Positions 1 to 10,800 of a stretch of 64,000 nt of DNA are shown piece after piece. Within the stretch, counting starts at the first letter, position 1. Each line of letters starts with the position of its first letter. The stretch is from Megaleporinus macrocephalus. Its lineage: Eukaryota > Chordata > Actinopteri > Characiformes > Anostomidae. A model generated the notes under the pieces. It saw only the letters and a list, made by a program, of their open reading frames with translations. It was not told the DNA's origin and did no database searches. The stretch spans positions 22,014,866 to 22,078,865 of the forward strand of contig CM038706.1 of assembly GCA_021613375.1 (NCBI GenBank). Reading direction: 5' to 3'. Both the position numbers and the translations under genes were made by a program.

Positions 1-340
1 CTATTTTGGAGCATTTCTATTGGTCCATTCATCACGAAACCCACAATGTAAATGGCAGCTGCTGCTACATGTTTTTCATTGGACAGCGACGATATGCTGT
101 CATAATTCTTATGATAGATTTTGTTCAGTAATGTAAGCATGTCACGTTAACATGTATAGATAATTGTCATGACAGATGCAATAATGATTGATGTCAGGAC
201 ATCTTATATCACATGCTTATTGTTCTCTAAGGCTAAGTGCACTCTAATTAGCTGCTATGACATCAAACATTATAGCATGACATGACATGACAATTGTAAG
301 TAATACTGACATCTCTTATGTCAACGTTACATAGCAGTGT
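1..340. repeat. Interspersed repeat remnants
   Basis: Bases 8-95 (CATTTCTATTGGTCCATTCA and a GTTTTTCATTGGACAG-like part) recur in pieces near 25360, 37205, 44065 and 44345. The remainder (about 130-345) is rich in short TGACATC/GACATGACA words and resembles a dispersed fish repeat. No coding frame. Confidence 0.4.
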
Positions 341-1271
341 TCAAGTAAAGTGATACGAATTATTCTTTAAAAAAATTTGGGTAAACAAGGGATGAATTAT
401 TTGCATGTTTTTTATTGAGTTAAAAAATAGAAGTAAGGGAAACGAAAGTGGCACTCTTTTTGACACCTATATTTTTAGGAGTGCATGCTGGAGAAAATGC
501 AGTATTGTTTATCTTTGCAATTTCTCTTTAAAGGTTGGATGTTACCTAGAAAGCCTGCAAAGAATAATTCTGTGTCAGGCTTCAAATAAGGTTGCTGTGT
601 GAGGTTTACAAAAAAAGCCTGCTTAAAATATCCTTTTAGCTTCTGTCTGGCAAGCTGGGGAGAGTCACGGACAAACATTTCACTGCCACAAGGGAGAGAG
701 AAAGAGAGCGCTGAATTGTGTTTTACAGAAAACTCTGTGATGCTTTGGCCAAAAGTTAGCACTCAGAGGCCATGGGGTCTGAGATGAAACCATAGCTAAT
801 TAGGCAGAATCAAACAGCTCCATCACACACATACTCAACACACACACATACACACACACACGCACACACACAGTCTTGTAATTAACTCTTGATGGGGACA
901 CTAGTCAGGCACATGCTTTTCGGGGACACCACTTTCCTGTGGTCCTACAGACGTGAAAAAAATCATGTATGCATAATTAAAATTAGGGAACATGAAAATC
1001 ATCTCAGATTTTTGATTTAAGCAAATACATTGTCCAGTGTGGTATGATCACGCCAAATGGGGACTTTGGATAAAATTTGCATAACACAGAAATTAGCTAA
1101 TGTATATAGCATAATGGGGACAACACTAGGAACCTAATTTGCATACACACCAATCAGTTAGTTAGAGAACATCACGGGGACACCATTTAAAAACATGCGT
1201 TTACAAATGTAACTTACTTTCTGTAGGTTAATAAACAAGACAGCCATCAAGGTTAACGTAATTGCTTCTTT
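341..1271. other. Gene 3' flank with CA tract and TGGGGAC repeat
   Basis: No gene seen. It holds a (CA)n-rich tract (about 826-872), then GTCTTGTAATTAACTCTTGA followed by TGGGGACAC (873-901) and further GGGGACA words to about 1180. This looks like a dispersed MITE-like repeat. Confidence 0.5.
873..901 (+). repeat. Left member of the inverted 29-bp repeat bracketing the gene
   Basis: GTCTTGTAATTAACTCTTGA plus TGGGGACAC. It matches the reverse complement of 17392-17421 with about three differences. A (CA)n tract lies immediately outside. Confidence 0.6.
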
Positions 1272-1277
1272 TTTATT
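1272..1277 (-). terminator. Candidate polyadenylation signal of the chimeric gene
   Basis: AATAAA on the minus strand, 314 bases past the stop codon, with a T/G-rich stretch downstream (1230-1256). It is the first canonical signal I find after the stop. Confidence 0.45.
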
Positions 1278-1590
1278 TTAGTTAAGTAACTCTAATCACA
1301 ATTAGAAAACCTAGTACATAAAACAGAATAATAGTTTGGCAGTTTTTGTTGCACTGTACCAGAAACAATTACATGCACATGTAACTAGTGCGCTGCTCTA
1401 CCTAAATTCAACATAAAAATCTCTTTTTAGTTTAAAATAAAAGAAAACATACTTACCAGCTTGGTTTTCTAAACCACAACCTGGTGGTAAACACTGCCAA
1501 ATACTTTTTTGACGAGGCAAAGAATCAGATTTTTTTTTAAACATAATTTCAGTTTTGTCAATCCAAAAGTTACATAAAACAAAAGTACAA

Positions 1591-1817
1591 TTACTGGGTT
1601 ATGTCTCTTTTGTAAGCCACAATGCGATTGTGAACATAGAATTTGACACTTTGCCAGTCTCTGTCTTTAAGTGCTGAAGGCTCAGCTCTTATGCACTGTT
1701 CACAAGCAGCCTTTCCTGGGACACGACATGAAGTAATGAAGTTTTTCAGGTGTCTTTCTACAGCCTGGATCTCTTTTGTTTCCCAAGCTTTTCTTCTTTT
1801 TGGTGTTGAGGTTTTAC
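1591..1817 (-). CDS. Terminal exon: basic, Trp-containing C-terminal domain
   Basis: Acceptor ttcacttttag (AG at 1818-1819), phase 1, 75 residues, then TAA at 1591-1593. It reads KRRKAWETKEIQAVERHL, then VPGKAACEQCIRAEPSAL, and ends DWQSVKFYVHNRIVAYKR. The two Trp and the helical pattern recall SANT/Myb-like modules. I recall similar tails on multi-copy fish recombinase-like proteins (WTEEEV...HL, ...NRI pattern). It may bind DNA, by inference only. Confidence 0.7.
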
Positions 1818-4800
1818 CTAAAAGTGAAAAACATCAATATAAACACTAATTAAGTATAATGATAAAGTAAATTAGGAACCTCTTCATTCAATTATGTCGT
1901 ACAACTTATAAGACATAATAAAAAAAACTTAGTGTTGGCATTACACTGGCATTCTACTTAATGTAGATGCAAGCTTAGAGCTGTTTATAACCATCACTCG
2001 CAAAAAGCTAATAAAACGACAAGGGAACAAAATGTGTCCGTGTAAGTGCAACAGAGAAATTTCTTCTTTTTTTATAACAACTTGCAAGTTTAGCACTTCG
2101 TGCATAATTTACATTACAGATGCACTATATAGATGTGCAATTACTGACAAGCTTATATACTGATTGCCCACAAAAATTATTGGGGAATAAATGGCCCATA
2201 TTAAAATAATGTATTTGAGGTAATATATGAAAACTATACTACAAAAAGACAGTTTTGAATTCACCATTTCTTTGTTACAGGAACCAGCCTATGGCAGTTT
2301 AGTCCCACCTATTTACACTAAAGTTTTGAGTGCCTTGTAAATGAGACACAAAACAGATATCATCATATTTTAATCTTAGATGCAAAAAACCTTATTTAAC
2401 AAAAATGTCGATCAATTCTGGTAAATAAAACTACGGAAATCATGAATAGACCTCAAGAACAATGTAAGACATGGACCCTTTAAGCAAAGACAGTGAAAAA
2501 TGTGCTAGCAAATATGTCACAACATGTTTTTGCTTAAATTCAGTTATGTTCTAATTGCTCTAATTTTGTGTTAAACAAAAATTCCTTTAATTAAGTGCAA
2601 AATTTTTTAATACATTAGTACATTCAGAAGCAGTTGATTTTCATGCCACCAGGTGAACAAAACTTAAAATAAAACACTATGTTCTCCCTGGTTCTGATAT
2701 TGTTGCTACTTAGTGATTTAGATTTCTCAGTCACAATGTTAATGCATGTTTTTTTTGTGTAGCTATCCTTTCAACTTAAATTGGCTATTTCTTGTCATAA
2801 CAAAGATATTGGCATGTAAACATGCATCAGGCACAGTAATGTTGTTGTGTACACTTACCATCACTTTATCAGATAACCCTTCATTTCAGTTGTTGAACAA
2901 TTAGAGACTGTACTTAGATTATAGCACTTGGCCACACTGCAACACTTTATCAGTAGACAGTTTCTAACCAGACCACAGAGACACTCTTAGATATATTTTT
3001 AGAGGATGGTCCACTCATGCTTGCAGTGCCCCAAAGTGTGTAAAAAAACCCACCACCCCAGCACAACATACAGGTTTCATTGTCAAAGGTGGTCCTATGG
3101 TGGTCCATTTCTATTCACAAATGGGGCCAAGGGGGCGGCAAATAAGACAATACGCAAAATATATTTAAAAAACACAATGAATGAGGGCAAATTTGTTTAA
3201 AAATGGTCCTTACCTACAACAATAAATTAAACTATGTAACCATAACCTTATTTTGTACTGCCTGGCAGATTAAGTTAATGACAGATTAAGTTATAGTATT
3301 ACCTTGAATGGAAGGTCTCTGACTGGAATTTTTCCTCTCTGGCAGGGACATAACTGTAGTGTCAAGCGGTGATAACTGCATTGCTTCTGGTGATTCCTCC
3401 TGTGTTGCTTCTGGTGAAAAATGTATCAATCAGCATTACATTAAATTCAAAAACATGCTCTACAATAGGAGTTACCTATATGTTTTAAAAATGTCGTTAA
3501 GAATTAAATCTTTAAAAAATATTAAAACATTCATAACAATAATCTGCATAGGACAAAGGTATTCAGCTTTGGCCCTGGATATTTGGTGAGGTTATTTTTT
3601 CAACAGATCTGTCAACAGTACTTGAGTTTGGGGAATAATCAAAATGGTCTGGGTACCAGCTCTCTAGGTAAAGAGCTGAACACCCACAAATAAAAAGAAG
3701 AGTATCACTGGAACAGTTTGCATCATGCCAGTATATAATGACTTTAATTACTATTTATTTGTTGTACACACCAAGGATACATCAAATTCACTCATGAATC
3801 CCATTTTTTCGAGAAAATCAAGAACAGTTGTTTAACTAGTCAATGAAATGCCACACTATTTTGCTGAGATAATGAAAATCTAAAATTACATACCTTCAAT
3901 TTCTTCATGTGTTTCTTCCTCATTTTGTTCTTCATCATCATCAATTAGCTCAATCTCCTCTGCAAAATGCAGAACAACAATGTATTGAAGAACAGAAGAA
4001 CAAATCGCAACATTAAAACATTTATACTGATGTGTGTTGTGTAGAAGAGTGAATTATTGACTGCATAAAAAATGAAAAAGAGAGTTGTTATTTACCATCT
4101 GGACCAATATCGATCTCATCCAAATTCTTGCCTTTGAAGTCCCCAAGTCTCCCTTGTTCTAGGGCCATAAGAACTTTGCTGACTTTTGCAAGCTGGAGGG
4201 TCTTTTCAGGAAGCCGGTAGTATTCCCTGTGAATTCTTATGTCATGCCCCAGGAAGTTTGCTAACTGATCCATGTCTGTGTCCTTCAGGTTTAGAACAGT
4301 AGAAAGAGTGGCAGCATGCTTCCTCAGTTTTGTGGACGTCAGTGCATCAGGATTACGTGCATCACAAGACTTTGCAAAGCTGCGCATACAATCTGAGCCT
4401 CTGTAATGTGACATTGCTGATGGCCGAGCAAACAGATATACATTGTCTTTCAGCACACCACAAGTCTCCCTGTTCTTCACAAGCAACTCTAACGCATTCA
4501 GCATTTTGGGAGTCAGCAGAATAGGAACTGGTCTTCCTCTTTTTCCTCTAATCACAATTCTGGAAAAGTGTCTGCACAGTTTCTTCTCAACTTCTGAGAG
4601 GGCCCAATCTATATCACCATGTGGATCACTGGTGTCCCTGGATAAGAATGCAGAAAGAAGCATACTTGATACCTCTCCCTCTCTGCGGCGGTTAAAGAGG
4701 ATGATCTGAGTCAAAGCAACCTTTGCAAGCTCTGACCAGTACTTAGTCATCGGCTCTGTTGATAACTGCCTGATGCATTCATCTTGCATTTTATTGAGGA

Positions 4801-7800
4801 ATGTATGAAGTTTTTGCACATCTTCCGTAAAAGGCAACATTGTGGGGGCATTCCACTTCGACTCCTCAAGATTTCGTGCTGCTGTTGCAGAGATCAATTC
4901 ACACCACCGTTCTTTATGTATTTCCTGAAAATGACTGAGCTTCTGTGCTGAACAGTGGTCTTTTGCAATCAAAGCTTTGGCCTTTACAAGTTTGCTGAGC
5001 TTCATTAGGCTTATTCCAAGTTTCTTTGCTAGAGAAGGAGTTTTGTATGTGTTGGCATCACTATCATATCCACATGTGTGTCTGACAGCTTGAATCATTT
5101 TTATGTAGTTTTGTGGATCTATAAAATCTTCCATTGTCTTCAGAGATGCAACTTTTTTGCCAGTGATCAGTAGTTTTCCTAGTTCTCGCAACTTCTGTCG
5201 TACGCATGCCTCATTCTTGGCAGTTGATCCACCTTTATTAAGCAAATGCTCTCCCAGCTGAATGATGCAGCTATCATTTCTGACAGTAGCTGTGATTTCA
5301 TCTGCATTCATGAGGCTTAAAGTCTTCCAAAGTGCTCTGCTTATGTGTGATGGTACAGGCTGTGTGAACGCACAGAGAGACTGAACACGGTTTTTTCCAG
5401 GTTTTGGAGCACAATCTTTAGGGCCTAGTTTACAGACCTTCATGTGTCGCCAAAGAACACTCCTGGTAAATAACCCTTGGCAGTATGCACAATGCATGAA
5501 GTCAGTGCCTTCTGCTTTCTTCGGTGGTCGCTTGTATGGAACCAGTTCTCCCTTTCCTGTTTTAAGCACAGAGGCATTATGTGCAAAGTTCCCTCTGTGA
5601 CGTAAATCATCTAAACGTATTCTTCTCTGTTTAGAATTCTTGGGGAAACTGCACGCTTCAGCCACTTCTCTTTCATTTGAATGCACATACTGTAGATGTC
5701 TTGCAATCTTGCTAAAAGGTTTCAAGCAAAACAGACAGTAATGTTTCTTGTCATATACTCTACGACCATCACATTTTCTTTTGACAGCATTAACAAATAT
5801 TGTCCCTTCTTGTTGCATACGCTCCGAACTGCTGCAGACTCCATCACTCTCTACCACTTGGGGTCTTTGCCTTTGGCTTGGCCTTTTATTTAGATCCATG
5901 ACTTCATGCTCTCTTGCCTCCGTTACATTCATGACACCTGATGATGTGCTATCAGGGACAGGATTACAAGGGGAGGCTTCATCTATGAGAGACTGACGGC
6001 TCCGTTTCAGGGGTTTAAGGGATATACTACTGTCTGAACTACTCTCTTTGTCTCTAGAGTTAGGAATGTACTCCTCCTCACTGTCTGGGGTGGAATCAAA
6101 CAGCTCATCTGACTCTTCAGGAATTAAACCTCTCATCTAAAATCAATAAAATAACTATTACATTTTTAAATGTAAAGGTTTCAATTTATGAATTGTTTTT
6201 GTCTCTTTTAGAATTGATAGGAAACACTTACTGCAACACTTTTAGTTCTCCGTAATCTTGGTACATGTACATCCTCTTCATCAGTGTCTTCCAATGAACT
6301 CTTCAACATAAAAACAAAAAAACATTGTTAGGAGAGTTGCAGAATAATCAGTGTATCAGGGAATCCTGTTCATGATTGCACAAATCCTGTTCATGACATA
6401 GTTGCACAAATGTTATATTATAAATCTATCCAGAATTTAAACAGGACCAGGAGCAACCAGGCAACCAATCGCTTAGACTTTGTTATAACACCACTGACAG
6501 TCGACTGGGGAATATTTAGTATTGAGGAAATTTCACGACTGGACTTGTTGCACAGGTGGCGTCCTATCACACACAGTGTGAGTAAATACTTTAGCAATAA
6601 TATCGTGTAGATCACGTAACTGTTCCTCCTCAAACCACAACAGTCTCAGATCTCAGACCTAGCACCTTTATTGCTAACCTACCAGACCTGTCAAATTAGA
6701 TGTGGCTAGATGTGGCTATATCCCAAAATCTCTTAAATTAGCAGTAATTTAACCTCAAATTTAGAAACCTAATTTTGATCCCCATCAAATTTTAGAGCTC
6801 TCTAAAATCTTCCCTTTATATCTTTTACGTAACACATTTTGAAATCCTGTGACTCGTGGGGACACTATCCTAACTGAGAGCATCTGTCCAACATAGATCT
6901 CGTTTACACACATCTGACTAAAACCTGTGTTGTGGGGACTCCGTGAGGTCAACAAAAACAATAAAGAAAACACACAAAAAATAATGTTTTGGAACTTCAA
7001 ACTTTGCTCAAGAAATGCTTTTCCACTTTGATATTCTCATATCTCATAATGTAATAGTACATACTATAGTTTACACTGATAAGCAGGTCATACAGTAAGC
7101 TAAATTTCAACTGGAGTGTAAGAAACACTTGTGTTAGACTGTGATAGACTTACCTGATTCATTGCTGAGGAACCAGTAGGCAGTACAGGTCCAGACTGGG
7201 AAGATTGCTCATCATGTTTGGTGTTCATCTCAGAAACCGTATCCTCAATAATCTGTTATATAACATGGCATATTTAGTCAATTACAAATAATTACAAATA
7301 ATTAGCATGCACTGAAATACATGTGTATTTTTTTATACAGTTGACACCCCTCAATCAGAGTACTCAAAAAGTCAGTGTTTCAGTACATCAATGCTTAAAC
7401 ATACTTCATGAGGACACTTAACACATTTTGAAATCCTGTGACTCGTGGGGACACTATCCTAACTGAGAGCATCTGTCCAGCGTATATCTCGTTTACACAC
7501 ATCTGACTAAAACCTGTGTTGTGGGGACTCCGTAAGGTCAACAAAAACAATAAAGAAAACACACAAAAAATAATGTTTTGGAACTTCAAACTTTGCTCAA
7601 GAAATGCTTTTCCACTTTGATATTCTCATATCTCATATTGTAATAGTACAAAACTTGGAATTTGTAAGTTTACACTGATAAGCAGGTCATACAGTAAGCT
7701 AAATTTCAAATGGAGTGTAAGAAACACTTGTGTTAGACTGTAATAGACTTACCTGATTCATTGCTGAGGAACCAGTAGGCAGTACTGGTCCAGACTGGGA

Positions 7801-10800
7801 AGGTTGCTCATCATCTGTGGTGTTCATCTCAGAAACCGTATCCTCAATAATCTGTTACAACATGGCATATTTAGTCAATTACAAATAATTACAAATAATT
7901 AGCATGCACTGAAATACATGTGTATTTTTTTATACAGTTGACACCCCTCAATCAGAGTACTCAAAAAGTCAGTGTTTCAGTACATCAATGCTTAAACATA
8001 CTTCATGAGGACACTTAACACATTTTGAAATCCTGTGACTCGTGGGGACACTATCCTAACTGAGAGCATCTGTCCAGCGTATATCTCGTTTACACACATC
8101 TGACTAAAACCTGTGTTGTGGGGACTCCGTAAGGTCAACAAAAACAATAAAGAAAACACACAAAAAATAATGTTTTGGAACTTCAAACTTTGCTCAAGAA
8201 ATGCTTTTCCACTTTGATATTCTCATATCTCATATTGTAATAGTACAAAACTTGGAATTTGTAAGTTTACACTGATAAGCAGGTCATACAGTAAGCTAAA
8301 TTTCAAATGGAGTGTAAGAAACACTTGTGTTAGACTGTGATAGACTTACCTGATTCATTGCTGAGGAACCAGTAGGCAGTACAGGTCCAGACTGGGAAGG
8401 TTGCTCATCATCTTTGGTGTTCATCTCAGAAACCGTATCCTCAATAATCTGTTATATAACATGGCATATTTAGTCAATTACAAATAATTACAAATAATTA
8501 GCATGCACTGAAATACATGTGTATTTTTTATACAGTTGACACCCCTCAATCAGAGTACTCAAAAAGTCAGTGTTTCAGTACATCAATGCTTAAACATACT
8601 TCATGAGGACACTTAACACATTTTGAAATCCTGTGACTCGTGGGGACACTATCCTAACTGAGAGCATCTGTCCAGCGTATATCTCGTTTACACACATCTG
8701 ACTAAAACCTGTGTTGTGGGGACTCCGTAAGGTCAACAAAAACAATAAAGAAAACACACAAAAAATAATGTTTTGGAACTTCAAACTTTGCTCAAGAAAT
8801 GCTTTTCCACTTTGATATTCTCATATCTCATATTGTAATAGTACATACTATAGTTTACACTGATAAGCAGGTCATACAGTAAGCTAAATTTCAAAGGGAG
8901 TATAAGAAACACTTGTGAAAGACTGTGATAGACTTACCTGATTACTTGCTGAGGAACCAGTAGACAGTACTGGTCCAGACTGGGAAGGTTGCTCACCATC
9001 TTCGGTGTTCATAGAAACTGTATTCTAAAAACATCAAGGGGTAGTGCTGTTCTTTACTTTTAATCACTTTAAACATTTTTTAGCTAGTTAAAGAACAAAA
9101 CATTGCAACTTTTTTATACATAACTACATACCTTCTTTCGCCATGGCCAGTCATTCCCTCCATAATCATAGGTAATTTCATCTTTTTCTTTTATGTCTTC
9201 TATGGCAAAGAGACAGAGATGTGGCCTTCCATCTACCTCAATCATCTTCATTTTGCAATTCGGATGTCTGTGGTCATCATTGACCAACCTCCCAAATGAG
9301 CCGTCTTCTTTTGCAGCATCAATACTTTGTAAAAAAGAAACATGTATATAAACACAGCACAAAAACTAAGGAAATTTGTGTTTGGTAGATTATTTCTTTG
9401 TTGGAAAGTCTATAATTTCCCTTTTGAATGGTGCCACATTTGTAAGGAATATGCATTTGTGGGTTGCACCCATGAAAGTTGCTAAATCCTCTCTGCCAAA
9501 CAGCTAAGTACAATTGGAATTGGGATTGCCACTGGTTGCAGATTTTTATCTTAATGGAGATTTCCTCCAATGATGACAAGCCTTGTTTTTCCAATGAGAG
9601 TGATGCCGTCCCACACCATCATGCTGCCTCCACCAAAAGGTGTTACTCTATCGGTGCAGCAACGAGCATAGTGTTCTTCGCGTCTTTTCCAAACTTTGAC
9701 CCTATAAGCCAACTTCCATTTGAACTCATCGCTGAACAAAATGTTCCTCCATATGTTCAGACTTCAATGCACATGTTGCCGACACCAGCCCAAACAGGCC
9801 TGATAGTGAAGAGCAGTCATGGCAAGCCTCCTGGTAGCCCGATGAGACTGGAGATTGGCTGCATGCAGTCTGTTCCGGATTGTCTGGGCAGAGAGCCTCG
9901 GCCATATCAACCTGCAAACCTTGACTGCAAATCTGTAGAAGACAGCCTATGGTACTAAAGTGCATCATCAGGTAACTGGGGGTACCAGAAGCTCCAAACA
10001 AGTGTCAATAGCAACAGCAAAATAAGCTGTTTGGCAATGGCAGAGAAGATTTGGCAAATTTTTCATTGATGCAACCTACATACTTAGCTCTACTTCTCAT
10101 CCCACAAATGCATGTTCCTTACAAATGTGGCACCAATTAAAATGGAAGTTAACAGGCTTTCCAAAGGTATAAGATTTATTACCAAGAAACATTGTTACAG
10201 CTAAGAAATCATCTACCAAGCACAAATTTCCTTACTTTTTGTGGAAGGTTTATATATAACATGGGTTCAGTCGATTTGAAAACTACTAATGACACCAATA
10301 ACTTACCACCACATTTTCCCCTTCCATTTGAAGTCAAACATGAACACAGTGCAAAGACTGTGGTAGAGTCGCCTTCTTCGCTGAGATTCCCTTAAATCAA
10401 TCCTATCTCCCCTGTACTCAACCACAAAATCTCCCTTGTAAAATGGTGCCAGAGCAAAGACACCACAACCTGCAAAAAATTAAAAAACACTGCTCAGCTA
10501 CTTTTTAAATAAGGATCAACAATGTACTTTCAACTCTAAAGTTTAATTAATCTATTGCTTGATAAATATTTAAATTAAGATATTGTTCCACTTAAAAACA
10601 CTAATAAACCAACAGATTACAAATAAACATTAACACAACTGACTATCCCAGAATATCCCAAGCACAGGTGAAAGCTGTTTCTATTTTGCTACTTTAGAAC
10701 AAGAAAAAAAAGTTTCAATAATTTTGTAGTTTAAACAATTAATATAACTTGTTTGATCATAACCATAAAACCACTGGAAATAGTCTTCTCCAGATGCTTT

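Larger units (their letters stand above)
6832..9024 (-). repeat. Four tandem ~597-bp exon-plus-intron units
   Basis: Equivalent points recur at 7000, 7589, 8186 and 8784 in the intron part (spacing 589, 597, 598) and at 7252, 7851, 8448 and 9024 in the exon part. The central copies differ by only a few bases. Each unit holds one phase-0 exon plus intron sequence with TGGGGACAC and TGTGGGGACTCCGT words. The frames of about 64-71 codons in the intron part are not credible genes. Confidence 0.9.

Noticed and set aside
3180..3210. Alternative short last exon after 3303 (acceptor near 3206, then five codons and a stop)
   Set aside because: Weak pyrimidine tract, and the donor at 3301-3302 joins in phase to a far better terminal exon at 1817-1591.
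4088..6136. Treating the 682-codon open frame as a single-exon gene starting at its ATG
   Set aside because: The ATG immediately follows a good acceptor (attgattttag) and the 3' end runs past a donor at 4094-4095. Upstream and downstream exons join it in matching phase.
6785..8784. Four copies of a 64-71 codon frame starting MKFQNIIFCVF, with a signal-peptide-like start
   Set aside because: They lie in intronic parts of the tandem units, in the same strand as but between well-supported exons. They recur only because the unit is duplicated.
9479..9958. 159-codon plus-strand frame
   Set aside because: It is antisense to a damaged Tc1-like transposase, which explains both its length and its sequence.
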